The notes beneath the pieces are model-generated. The model made no database searches and had not been told where the DNA came from. It saw only the letters and a program-made list of their open reading frames with translations. Shown one piece after another: positions 21,255 through 33,478 of a stretch of DNA of 64,000 nt. The translations under genes were made by a program, and so were the position numbers. The stretch is taken from positions 1,178,001-1,242,000 of the forward strand of contig JAACJO010000007.1 of the NCBI GenBank assembly GCA_013368445.1. Reading direction: 5' to 3'. Each line of letters opens with the position of its first letter. Position 1 is the first letter of the stretch. This DNA comes from Leucocoprinus leucothites (taxonomy: Eukaryota; Basidiomycota; Agaricomycetes; Agaricales; Agaricaceae).

Positions 21255-22992
21255 ATGGATGAAGAGTACGACGTGCGTGCTTTCTGTCACAAAAACTATG
21301 GAAATGGGCTCACACTGCAGGATAGGTTATCGTTCTCGGCACCGGCTTGACCGAATGTATCCTCTCAGGCCTCTTGTCCGTCGAGGGCAAGAAGGTTCTC
21401 CACATGGACAGGAACGATTACTACGGTGGCGACAGTGCCAGTCTTAATTTGACCCAGGCAAGACACTACCTTGCACTTTAACCAACTTCAGGATTGCGCA
21501 CTGACTCCGAACCCCATTTCGCCGCCGTCCTTGAATTTACCAGTTATATCGCAAGTTCCGCCCTGACCAAACACCCCCTTCAGAGCTCGGTCGCGACAGA
21601 GATTATGCGGTCGACCTTGTGCCAAAATTCATTATCGCTTCTGGTGAACTCACCAAGATCCTCGTGCACACTGATGTGACGCGTTATATGGAGTTCAAGC
21701 AGATCGCGGGCAGTTATGTATATCGTGATGGTAGGATCTCAAAGGTACCCAGCACCGAGTTGGAGGCTGTCAAAAGTCCTTTGATGGGGCTCTTTGAGAA
21801 GCGAAGGGCGAAGAAGTTCTTCGAATTTTTGCAGAACTGGAAGGACGATGATCCCGCTACGCATCAAGGTACATCTTCACTCTGTTCATGGCGCTTTGGT
21901 GTGCTAATGACATGGGCTTTTGATTACAGGCATTAATCTCGACAGAGATAGCATGAAGACTGTATATGAGAAATTCGGCCTCGAAGCTGGCACTCAAGAC
22001 TTCATCGGACACGCTATGGCGCTCTACCTCGATGACGAGTACGTATCAATCAATATCCCATCAAACCCCTATATCTTCCCCTCTCATAAATAAACGCTCA
22101 CACACTCCACCCTGCAACAGTTATATCACCAAACCCGCACGAACAACGTATGACCGCATCATCCTCTACACTGCATCTATCGCTCGCTACGGCAAGTCGC
22201 CATACATCTATCCTCTCTACGGCCTCGGCGAACTCCCACAATCCTTCGCCCGTCTGAGTGCTATTTATGGCGGCACATACATGCTCGATAAACCCATTGA
22301 TAAGATTGAGACCGGTCCTGATGGCAAATTCATCGGCGTCACTAGCAACGGAGAGACTGTCAAGGCTAAGCAGGTGATTGGTGACCCCAGCTATTTTGGT
22401 GCTGGGAAGGACGAACAAGGGGGTAAGCTCAGGGCTATTGAGGAGGGTAAGGTCGTCCGTGCGATCTGTCTATTGAAGCACCCTATTCCTGGAACGGATG
22501 ATTCGGACAGCTGCCAGATTATCATTCCTCAGAATCAGGTTGGCAGGCGAAACGGTAGGTCTAAAGAGCTCTCTGCATGATTTTCGGACCACTGAGTTAT
22601 TTCCAGATATCTATATTGCCATGGTTTCTTCGACACACAATGTCTGCGCCAAGGATATCTATATCGCCATTGTCAGTACCATCGTTGAGTCCGACAAGCC
22701 AGAGTTGGAGATCCGACCTGGTCTCGAACTCCTTGGGCCTATCTATGACAAGTAAGCCCTCCCCATCATACAACACTATCTTTAGAAGCTGATCCCGCTT
22801 TCTAGGTTCGTCGAGGTGTTACCCCTGTACACACCCACTGCCGATGGCCGTGCGGACAATATCTTCGTCACTCGCTCCTACGACGCGACCTCCCACTTTG
22901 AGACCGTCGTCGAAGATGTCCAGGACGTCTGGAAACGCGTTATGGGCAAGGATCTCGTCCTCAAGAAACGTGAAGTTGATGTTCAGGAGTAG
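21255..22992 (+). CDS. GDI1: Rab GDP-dissociation inhibitor
   Basis: Seven exons (21255-21272, 21326-21457, 21544-21868, 21930-22038, 22121-22554, 22607-22751, 22806-22992) give 449 residues, the standard GDI length. Family blocks are [54 protein letters not shown] and [21 protein letters not shown] extracts prenylated GDP-bound Rab GTPases from membranes and holds them soluble in the cytosol for recycling. The second intron (21458-21543) begins CAG|gcaaga. Conservation of LNLTQ-LYRKF on both sides requires this GC-AG boundary. All other introns are GT-AG. The first exon is 18 bases (MDEEYD). Confidence 0.95.
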
Positions 22993-23486
22993 ATGAATCA
23001 ATCTCCAAAGTAACATTTCCTCTGTTGTCTTGTATTACATTTTCCCTTCAGCCATTTTTACTCAACTGTTCTCTTTCGTCATGTACCACTATACAAGACT
23101 GTATACATGCAAGTCTTAGTATCCGTTCAAGGATGGCGGCAAATGTTGCCCTGGAACATCTGTCTGAGCGAACTATGATGCAGTAAGAAAATATCCATGT
23201 TTTGATTTTAATATACAAGCACAAGAATCCATCATTTGTGGCATCTGGTTCATAAACCACTACATACATAATTCGGCAAGGTAAACGGTTCTTCCGCAAT
23301 CTGTTGATTTCACGAGCAAGCTTCTGACGAGAAGCATCCACTTAAAGAAATAGCTCAATTGCGAGGTGGCTGCATTCTGTAATCGGGTATACGTATAGTG
23401 AAAAAAACTATACAAACGGACGAATAACAAATCAATAATAAAGATAAAATCAAGCCTTGAGCTAACTCGTCCATCCCCAACCCACA
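22993..23486. other. Convergent intergenic region GDI1/RAV1
   Basis: Both flanking genes end here. The sequence is A/T-rich and holds their 3' untranslated regions. No gene is seen. Confidence 0.5.
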
Positions 23487-26400
23487 TCAGAAAAACGCAT
23501 TCATATCAAACTCAGGAACCTGCACATCCTGTTTCGCAGATTTCATCAAACCACCCAACCCAGCCTTCCGCGAGAAAATATCATTCTCCTCTTCTTTAAT
23601 AGTCGGAACCGTCGATACGACAGGCGAAGTCTTCTCGGTAGCCTTCTTACTGCTGCCGCCGCTACTGACACTGGTGTCATCGCGGGTAGGAGACGTCGAA
23701 CGTGGAGATGAAAGTGATAAGATGTCCATATCGATCATGATAGATGATCGACGGCGGTGGAGGGATGGATCTAGTAGGAATGTATGCCTTCGTGTTGAAG
23801 TAGGACTTGGAGGAGGACGAGATGCTCTTGCCGTGTCCATCGGATCAGGAGATTCTTGCTTGCTTTCTCGGAGGTAGGCCATAGATGGTCGCTCAAACGA
23901 CCACGAACGGACGAGGTCGAGGGCAAGTACATGACAACCTGTCAATATCAATGAATCGTTTCTCCCAGAAAAGTGTACTGGGATCGTGCATACCCATTCT
24001 ACAGAATACACGCGCCATTTGCAGAACAAAGTTGAATTCTGAGCGGCCAGAGATCTCAGAGGTGCCCTGAACGGCTTGTAAGGTCTTGGACCGTAACTGA
24101 GAGAACAGTAAAGCAAGGCTTGGATCATCGTAATGTGGTTCTCCAATCTCTTCAACCATGATGCCATATGCCGCCGCTATATCCGGCAAAGGTGTCTAAA
24201 ATATAACGTTGTCAGCTCACGCGCATTCTTTTTGACTGGGTATATGCGCACCAGAAGAATGCGAACCGCCAAATCTCTCCGATGCAGCAACCAAAATGCC
24301 CACGAACCAAGCCAGCGATTGCCAGTCTGGAATGCGATAGGCAACACGGCAGCCTTGAGAATACTCTGAAGAATTGGTCCTTCATTGGACTGTTCCACCA
24401 CTCTCGCCAGGGCAATAGCCAACTGGAAATCACCCAGCTGTCGAACACAAACATTCACAGCATCCTTGAGCGATCCACCAAGTAAGAAAAACGCTGCAGC
24501 ATATTCTAACCAACGAGATGTCAGCATAGCGCCTTTGGTGAAGCAAGGCAAATTATTTAAAGATCGTACCGAGACGCCGTTTGCCCAAAAGCGCAAACGC
24601 ATTCTTCATCGCCGCAGTCTTCCATTTCGCCTGAGTAAAATCATTTGCCAAGAACCTGAGCATCAGCGCCTGCTCATTATGCCACGCTGCCTGCCTCCAA
24701 AGCCCCTGTACGAGTTTATGTTTCCCCAGAGCAAAATAAAACAATGAACACGCCACAGGATCCCGGTTCTCCCCAGCCATATACTCATTCCTCGCAATAG
24801 CTTCCATTTGAATTTTCTACCCCAAACACATTAGTCAGATACCCTTTTTACAAGGAAGAAAAGGATGGAGGACATACCAAAGACTCAATGGAGTTCAACC
24901 AAATAGGCACCCCAAGCGCTCTCGCATCCGCCCAAGTCATCTTACCCTTACACGCATTTACACACGCACCAACCAACAACTCCTGGCTCTCACTATGAAA
25001 GGCCCAAACCATATCTCTATACCTCAATCTCTCGCGGAATCCTGTCGATCGTGGGATCGTACCATTGGTTGTTGGTTGGGATGGTGGTGAAGCTGGGCTG
25101 GTGGGAGACGTTGCGCGTTGGTTGAGGATATAGAAGGAACGCATGGAGATAAGGTAGCGTAGGCCGTTGGCATCTAGTGCACGGCGTTGTTCATCGATCT
25201 GACAGAATAAGGCCATTTAGAAGTTGGGTAGGAGGGAGGGGGGGAAGATTTACCTCGAGAGTCGCTTGGATCAGAACGAGTAGGTGGGCGTGCTCATTTG
25301 GTGTGAGGTGAGGTAGCGGGTTAGTTTCCAGTGCTTCTAGCAAATTCTCAACAAGTGGCCTAGAAAATCCTTGTTCCTCTTCAGGTCTGTGCAACCATTG
25401 TCAGTCCACCACAACTGAGAGAACACAAGGATAGCTTACCCGTCTAAGGAGTTCGTAACAAACAGATTAAACAGTTTCCTCTGGACAATCTTCGAAGCTC
25501 TCGACTCTGACTCGTCCTCCAAAAACTTCTCAACAGGTAGCGGCTGCCATTCACCATGTTCTCTACTTTCCCCGTCATTGTTATTCTCCTTCTGCACACC
25601 AACGGCTTTTGCAAGGTTCATGATAACGTCTTTCACCAGCTCAATCTTGCCTAATATTACAGTGTTTAGCATTTTTATGTGCATAGGAAGATGCTTGGAC
25701 ATACCCCATAGAAGACATTGTAACATCATTTGCGGATGATAATCATCCAACGGTCCATTCTGTCTGGCCACATATTCAAACAAACTCTCATCATCCCGCT
25801 CCCTCTCACCCTCTATCAAACGCTTTCGGCCTAGGAACTTTGGCTCTCCATACATCGTCATTTGGTTCCCAGAGCCAAGGAGAAGAGAACCGTGCGATAG
25901 CCATATCGAGTCGCTTATTGAGTATGGGGTGAATCTATGGAAAAATGATGTTGGTTAGATGAATAGGGGGAGCGCTAGAAAGTAGATGTACCCCGAAATG
26001 TCGACACGAAAACATAATGCCCATCCTGGCCCTTCATCAAAGTAAGTCATACGTTGTTGACATAACAACTCGACGTGACGAGCGAAGCCGACTGCGAGTA
26101 TGGACTGCATATCAGGTGTCGAGCTCCAATCGAGGTCAAGTATAGGTTGACTATGTGCGCCGCACGAGAAGTCATTTAGTATTAAAATAGCTGTTGGTGG
26201 GATGACACGCACTCGAAAACACCACGATACTCCAGCCCGGACGCGAATTCCGATTCCATCGAATCCCAAATCGTCAATTCATCACCCCCGGGCAAAGGCA
26301 CCACTAGACAGGAAGCAAACACATCATTAGCCCACTGCCAAAAAGGTCTTCTAGTAGATACATACCCAAGGCAGTTTTCTTCGCAGAACTACACCTGGCG

Positions 26401-29290
26401 CGATTAAATCCTCTTCTCTCCGTCCTGACTCGTCCCGTACAGCGCCACCCATTACCATTGACTTCACCACTACCTTCTTTCCCATTCACCCTCGCCCCAC
26501 CACTGCTCTCAGTAGACACCGGGGAGGGCACCCAAAATCCCAGTTCTCCATTCTCTGAAACGCTTAACAATACATCGTGTTCTTCCCATCCTCCCCTCCC
26601 ATGTCTCTTATTCCTATTTCCATTATTTCTGATACTACTTAAAATTCGCGACCTAGAGCGTGGTGACATCGATGAAGACGCAATGAGACTCTGAGAAGGG
26701 AAGTTATCGTAGAAATCCCAACTCCAGCCCCAAGCCATCGGATCAACGGGGATAATTTTCTTCACGGCGTTGTTGTGGGGAAGGCCATTCGCACTGGGGG
26801 GAGTTGCCAATCCAGGTAAGGCTGCTATATCATCTAATGGTGTCCTTGGTCGCGATGTCGAGGTAGAGCTCGTCCCTCCACCATCTCCACTTCCGTTAGT
26901 GATCTTGAGAGAAATATTACTGTCAGCGGCGGCGGAGAATGGGAGGGTAGATGATGGTAATGGAAGCAGATTAGGTAACTGCACACATGAATTCAACACC
27001 AATTTCGAGGCGCGTTTTTCAATTTGGATATGGGCGACACAAAAGTTGGATGTGATGCCGAATATGGATTCATCCATATACTCCTCCGTCCTGGCCGAGT
27101 CGAATTGAGAAGAGGTAGGGGTGGAGGTAGAGGGTGTTGGATAAGTGAACAATGACTCAAGCTTTGGTACGGTGAGTGTACTTGTGGTCGTTTGGTGCTG
27201 GTGATGGCGTGTATGTGTGTGGAGAGTGAGGAGGAGTGTGGACGAGGAATACGTCGCGAATGAATATCCTATCAAATCAAAAATGTCACATCCCGAACAT
27301 ATGGATGACTCCCTGTGCATACCTCGGTCAAGAACAACAACGAAATCCGTATCCTCAAAATCACCAACATGCACTAATTTCCCTCTCTCCTCATCCCTAC
27401 CTAAGACAACCTCATCAACCTCAGGCAACCGCCAAATCTCACCGACCCGCCCAGACCTTATCACACCCACCGCATGTCCCTCTGAAGTCCTAACAAACCT
27501 CACGATTTCACGGTCTTCGTATTTAACCCTTTTCGAGCCTTTTGCTACCAACTCCAAACCCGTGGCACCAACACCGACATTAGTAGAAATAGGAGTGGCA
27601 ACACCGTCTCCATCAAAGTAATGAGATTTAACACTCTTAAAGGGCTCCACTGGTGAACTAGGTTTGGATCCAGTTGACCTTGTACTTGTGCTCGTTCTAG
27701 GTCCTTTACTTATTTTGGGAGATTTTGGTGGTGGGGGAGGTGGAACAGGAGAAGGGCCGAAGAATTCAATTGGGGATAGGGTGTACGTGCGTAAGGGGTT
27801 TGGTGAAGTGATGAGAGTGAGTTTTGCTGGGTCGAGGGTGTTAGGAAGGATGTGAATTTGTGCTGGGGTGTGGGGACTTGATGGGAGGCTTTGAGGAGGG
27901 AGACACTGGAGAGTGAATTGTTGAAGGAGGGTTGGGGGTCTTCGATCGATGTTCTATGGTTTCCTAAATCAACGAATGAGGTTGTGGGTTGTAGAGTGAC
28001 TTACAACAACTGAACTGAGGACAACAGATCCGTCATCCAGCACGCGTAGAAACAGGTCCCATTTCTCATCTACGATATCTTTGAGCACGCGGATTTGAGC
28101 ATCATCGGAACCAGGATAGGTTTTTAGAACGTGTTTTAGTGTCGCATCGATTTTTTCGGGGTCAAACCAGAATACATTTGATGTCGATGGGTATGGCACT
28201 GTGGTGGTGAGAGGGAGAGAGGAAGAACGGTCGAGAGAGGCATGGAGTTGGAGGGTGCGCGGAGAGTCGAGAACAGGGAGAAATATGCGGAGTGTTGAGT
28301 CGGCGGTTATGGTGTATAATATCAGATCGTCTCTATTATCTGTTAAGAACAAGGATAGCCAATAAATAATAGCGGACACACCGACTAGAAGCTTGGGAAT
28401 GTCTCCAACATATATTAACCACTGGACGTGGATGTACGATAGCTTGAGTTTGGCGACCAGTAGTAGTAGAGTATAGTCTAACGAGATTGCTGTGCTGAAA
28501 TCAAGGAGGGCGTCAAACGAGGCGAGGTCGCAGAGAATTGGCATAAGCGGCGCACTTGAGGCACAGTCGCAATGTACATGAGCGAGGGCGCAAACGTCAC
28601 AAGTGACGGGGTGGGACATCTAACGCAGAGGGTGAATTGGACCGAATAAGAGGCCGCACAGAGATAGGAGAGGCCGCGTACTTGATATGCCATTTTCTAG
28701 ACCAAGTTGGGAGATCGTTCTCAAGCACAGAGGTATAGACAGCCAGTCCGCTTTCTGTGCCGACAGCCAACAAACCTAGTGTATGTTCGGTCAGATCAGG
28801 CAATAAACTGCGATGACGAAATAGGGTGAATACCAGATTTGCTATCGAGAGAGGTTATGGGCTGCGTTAGGGGGAGGATAAGGGTAGAGTGGATGCGCCA
28901 AGCATCATGCTGGACGCCAGAGAGAGACCAAGCAGCTACGCGGGAGCCGAGTGCAACGACAACCTGGATGAACTGGTGAGGGGATGTTTGCTTTGGTGAA
29001 ATTGAAGAACATACCAGCCTGAGACCGGGGTCAACGGATATGCAAGAGAGGACATTTTTTGTGTGCTTGAAGGCAGGAAATGGCTCCCAGAAGGCCAAGA
29101 CACGGACAAGAGAGAGGTCATGGGCGCGGAGGACGACGACGGTGTCTGCGGATGTGTACAGCTGGGAGAATTAGGCGGCGCAAAAATAAATAAATAAATA
29201 AATACTCACCAGGAGGACGTCTGTGGGCAGCGGTAGGAAGGCAAGGGCAGAGTGTGGGTCTGGTGCGAGGGCGGCGACTGCACTGAGCAT
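23487..29290 (-). CDS. RAV1: RAVE complex subunit Rav1 (V-ATPase assembly)
   Basis: This is a long multi-exon gene from the ATG at 29290 (MLSAVAALAPDPHSALAFL) to the stop at 23487. The N-terminal half is WD40-like (LYTSADTVVVLRAHDLSLVR, LGSRVAAWSLSGVQHDAW, LLAVGTESGLAVY), followed by Ser/Thr/Pro- and Gly-rich linkers. The centre carries the rabconnectin/Rav1 signature LDWSSTPDMQSILAVGF and LCQQRMTYFDEGPGWA. The C-terminal alpha-helical Rav1 domain includes LRYLISMRSF, RYRDMVWAFHSESQELL, DPVACSLFYFALGKHKLVQG, WRQAAWHNEQALMLRFLANDF, KNAFALLGKRRLEYAAAFFLLG and QLGDFQLAIALARV. Rav1 with Rav2 and Skp1 promotes reassembly of the V1 and V0 parts of the vacuolar proton pump. Exon boundaries were not all fixed, but frames are intact throughout. 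Confidence 0.92.
29182..29204. repeat. (AAAT)n microsatellite in RAV1 intron 1
   Basis: AAAT/TAAA units repeat about five times just inside the first RAV1 intron, immediately downstream of the gtgagt donor on the minus strand. This is a simple repeat. Confidence 0.85.
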
Positions 29291-29363
29291 GGTGGAGGGC
29301 GAAAGAATACCAGACCACGTGCTCTGCGTCATATAACCTCCCAAGTCCAGTCTCTCCAACCCA
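29291..29363. promoter_or_regulatory. 73-base bidirectional promoter RAV1/fasciclin gene
   Basis: Only 73 bases separate the two divergent start codons. The interval contains CACGTG at 29316-29321 and an ATATAA element at 29331-29336 facing the fasciclin gene. Unless transcripts start inside the opposite gene, both must share this core region. Confidence 0.6.
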
Positions 29364-32300
29364 ATGCGTCTTGTCTCCCTCGCCCTCACCGCGCTCTCGC
29401 TTGCTGCGCATCTACCTCTCAGCACACAATCGACCACCCTTGTCGACGTGCTCAGCAAAGACAAGGACTTTGAGAGCCTCCTTGCAGTTCTCCAACGCGC
29501 ACGCCTCATCCCCACCCTCAACAGGCTCGACCGCGCCACTTTCTTTGCTCCTACAAACGATGCCATCAACCGGCACAAGCAATCGTCATCTCTCTGGGCC
29601 TCTGTGCTCGATAATGACGATTTTGTCGCCACAGATAATGTGCAGGAACAACTCCGCCAGCAGCTTTTCTACCACCTATTGAACTATTCCATTGCCGATT
29701 CGCCTACCCCTAAAGACACTGTGCAAACACTCCACACATTACACTATCCTCACAAACCACTCGACCCCCCAAGTCATGAGCCTCCCCCGTATCCACCGTG
29801 GATGCCCATCCCCTCGGGAACTCTAGGCAAGCTACCCCAGCGACTGCGGGCGGTTTTAACCGACCAGAAGGATGCAGGCAAGGTTGGGGTCGATTCATTT
29901 GGCAACGGTGGTATAGAGATTGTTAAGGGCATGATCGACGGAGGCAATGGTATTATATTTGGCATTGACGATGTACTAGACCCGCCACCAGACCTTGGTA
30001 CGCCGCCCATTTACCCATGCCTGACTCATCCTCATATTCCCTCCAGCTACCGTCGTATCTGCGCAGCAATCTCTATCCTATTTGCGTCGTATTCTCACAC
30101 CCGAATCCTCCCATTTCCTTAACACCACATCTCAACTCACCCTCTTTCTTCCTGTGGACGAAGCATGGGATGAAATGAATCCATACGAGAAAATCTATCT
30201 CGAAAGTGAATTCGCTGCCGATGATCTCAAGCGCATCCTCAGCATGCATGCTGTCGTCGAGAAAGGCGTCAAGTGGTCGGATTCTTTCGCCGCAGGCCTA
30301 AACCGTAATTCCATTTACCCTTGACGTCATTCCGCCACTAATCATTTCTTTACAGTCACAACCCTAGATGGCACGACTGTCGAGATCACCACCTCTCCTG
30401 AAGGTCACACAACGGTCTCATCCGGCGAGCTCATTCAACCAGACATCTACGCCGCCAATGGCGTCCTACACCTCGTCTCTTCCCTCCTAATACCCGAAGG
30501 CGCACTTCAAATTACTCCTGAAAAATACCTTCTCTCATTTAACTGCACCAACTTTGTCTCGCTCCTCCATTCTGTCGACCTCACGGACACTATACACGAT
30601 ACACAGACAAAGTACACCATTCTCGCACCGAATGATGACGTACTTTCCATCTTCGGCGATGACCATCTTCCCGAGAAAGGCAGTCCAGAACTTCGAAAGG
30701 CTCTTCAATATCACTTCATTCCGGGCCATTGGCCAGCGAAGAAGCTGCATGATGGCATGTTATTGGAGACAGAGTTGAAAGAAGAAGGACTGGCCGGTGG
30801 ACGACAAGTACTTGCCGTGGACGTAAATGAGGGCACAGGCAAAGGTGTTGAAACGAGCTTCGGATTCGAAGGTGTAGGTGTTATCGGTGATCCGAGTACG
30901 TTTTTCAGCCTCCCTCACCTCTCTCCACTAACTTTGCTCCCAGTCGAAGTGGATAATATCCTGGTCTATTTTATCTCTCGACCAATAACACCACCCTCCG
31001 ATGCCCTATCCACTGCTCTCCCGGATCTTGACCTCTCCACCTTCCTCGCTGCGATTCTCTCCTCTAGCCAATCCGAAGTCTTGAAAACGACACCACGTAC
31101 ATCTCTGCTACTTCCCTTCAACGCCGCATTCAAACGCCTCGGTCTCCTCGTTAGTGCCCACCTCCTCAGTACCTCTGGCAAATCCGATCTGGAGAATGTA
31201 CTACTACACCACACACTTTCTGATGTTGCCTATGCCGAGGCACTCACCGCCGGATCTCAACACACCTACTCCACACTCGAAGGCAGCGATATAAAACTCG
31301 AGCGTTCATCCAACGGCTCTATCTTCATAAGCCCTAGTGGTGGCTGGCCAGGGATGAAATCCCTTCTCATCCCGACCAATACTCTCACCCAGACGGGCGT
31401 CATACATGAACTGACCGACATCCTCTTACCTCGTTCAGTTGAAATCACAGTTGGGAAATTGGTGAAAGCGGCGAAAGGGAATACGATGATGAGTATTGTT
31501 AATCGTGCCGGCTTTGATTGGATTTTGAATGGCACAGCACCACCGGAGGATTCACCGTGGAGTGAGATGTTTGGTTCCATGACCGGTGTTACATGGACGT
31601 TATTATGTCCCAGCGATGAGGCGTTCAAACACGTCAATCTGACGGACCTCTTCGCAGACACAGAAAGATTGCAGAATATAGTCATGCAACACCTCATTCC
31701 CTCACCGTTCCCGAATTTCCGCAGCGGAGACTCGTTCAAGCATTTAGATAACATTGGTGAAGACAACGATAAACCTGGGGATGGAGGGAAAAGACCTGGG
31801 GAAGGCGAAGATGCTTTTTACAACAACCAACCATTACCTTTAGAAGACTCCGCGTCATACTCGACTCTGCGTACTAAGAATTCCTTGTATGGAGACATCA
31901 CGTTCCGAACTACAGGGAATGAAGACGGAACACAACAGTTGATAGTCGGGATAAAAGATGCGAGAGGAACGAACGGCAAAGCCGACTGGGCAAAAGTCGT
32001 CAGCTGGGGCCGGGCAACAAAATCCGGCCCATCCAACCCACCCTCCATACCATCTCCACCTCCATTCTCTCTACCCTCCCCTCAATCTACACTTCATCTC
32101 ACCTCATCGTCCTCCGAACTTGAATCTCAATTATACTATCTTGCACCAAACGCGGCAGGTGGAGTCATCCTCATCGACAGACTACTATGGCCATACGAGC
32201 CATCTTGGTGGATTGCCTACGGAGCACCTTCGTTTGTTGGTGTGGTGGGTGTGATGATGATTTGTGGGTTCTTTTATGGAGTTAGAATTGTTTGGGGTTG

Positions 32301-32364
32301 GGATACGAGGGAGGCGACGTATGAACCTGTTGGTGGGTTTAGGAGAGAGGATGACGAGGATTGA
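29364..32364 (+). CDS. Membrane-anchored multi-fasciclin (FAS1) domain protein
   Basis: Four exons (29364-29997, 30047-30304, 30356-30895, 30944-32364) sum to 950 residues. A signal peptide (MRLVSLALTALSLAAHLPLS) precedes the first FAS1 unit (TTLVDVLSKDKDFESLLAVL, ATFFAPTNDAI). Second and third units follow (SQLTLFLPVDEAWDEM, TKYTILAPNDDVLSIF). Later units contain RTSLLLPFNAAFKRL, VIHELTDILLPRS and TWTLLCPSDEAFKHV. Four or more FAS1-like units are therefore present, with long Pro-rich loops. A C-terminal membrane helix (FVGVVGVMMICGFFYGVRI) is followed by a short charged tail. FAS1 domains mediate adhesion and occur in fungal secreted or vacuolar and surface proteins. N-x-S/T sites are frequent. 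Role inferred as cell-surface or vacuolar; S. cerevisiae YLR001C is an architectural analogue I recall. Confidence 0.85.
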
Positions 32365-33478
32365 GGCTTGGAGTGTTTTGTTTCTTAGATTAGACGGTCC
32401 GGTTAAAGTATGTTTTGTTGAATGGAGAGCATTCCATTTAGTTGAATTCGTATTTCACATACACGCATGCGTATTTTTACTTATGCCATACATATGTTGT
32501 TCATCCAACTGAACTTGTATCACACTTCTTTATTATTACTCTGCTTCTTTTCCCCTTGTATTATTTTTTCGCCCTTGATAACTCTTGAGTTCTGTGATGG
32601 AGTCTGTGGTGTTTGTTATTATTCTTTTTAATATAGAGAAATAGAGCTTTTTGAAATGGTGATAAGTGTTCACTCGATGCACAGCTCGTAAACGAGATAC
32701 TTAACGGATAGGTTTGGGCGTTTCAGAACAGTAAAGCAAAGACACAACGAAAGGAAGAAACCGCACCGCGGAAGTGAATGGATAACTGCACTAGGCCGAT
32801 GCTGAAGCTGTGTGCGGAAAAGATTCCATCGAGGTATTTGAGAATGGAACACTAGTTTGGTTGATGGCCATCATGGCGGTCAGTGGGCCACAGACGTGAT
32901 CACGAATTGTGACACCCTCTTACTTCGTATTTCTCTCTGCGCTGAAATGACACAGCGGCTCTCGAGCAGCAAGCTGAAAATGGTTGTTCTTCTGTGGTTT
33001 CACTTGAAGTAGAAAGACCTCTGCCAACCCCGGCGATCAAGCTTGAATCCATTTTTGCCTTTATCATCTTTGCCTTCATCATCGTTCGGCGCAACGAACA
33101 CTCTAACAAGGTCCAAAATGATCATCTGTGACTCATCGTGCCCAATTGTGGTGCACGTTTTGGTTTCAGCACTGGATCTAATGATGGATAGTGGCGAATG
33201 AACATATATAAGAGCCACAATAGAGACTACCGGACCAATATTTGGAATTAACACCTCTCCGTCAACATCTTATTCCGTCTCCGATTTACCTGAAACACAA
33301 AGAGACCCGTTTGAAATTCCCGAGTTCTCCTCGTTGACTACAAGTAATGGAATTATGACCAGTCGTGGCTGAATGCTTACTAAGCTTACTTAGCATCCTT
33401 CTCATTCGCGAGCTCACAATCGCCCTAAATACCAGCGCTACTGTGGCCTCTTCTTCCCTACATTTCTCTACGCACACA
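32365..33478. other. Intergenic, no gene seen
   Basis: This roughly 1.1-kb region lies between the fasciclin gene and the kinase gene. It is A/T-rich just after the fasciclin stop. Short open frames lack start context, splice signals or recognisable motifs. Confidence 0.5.
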
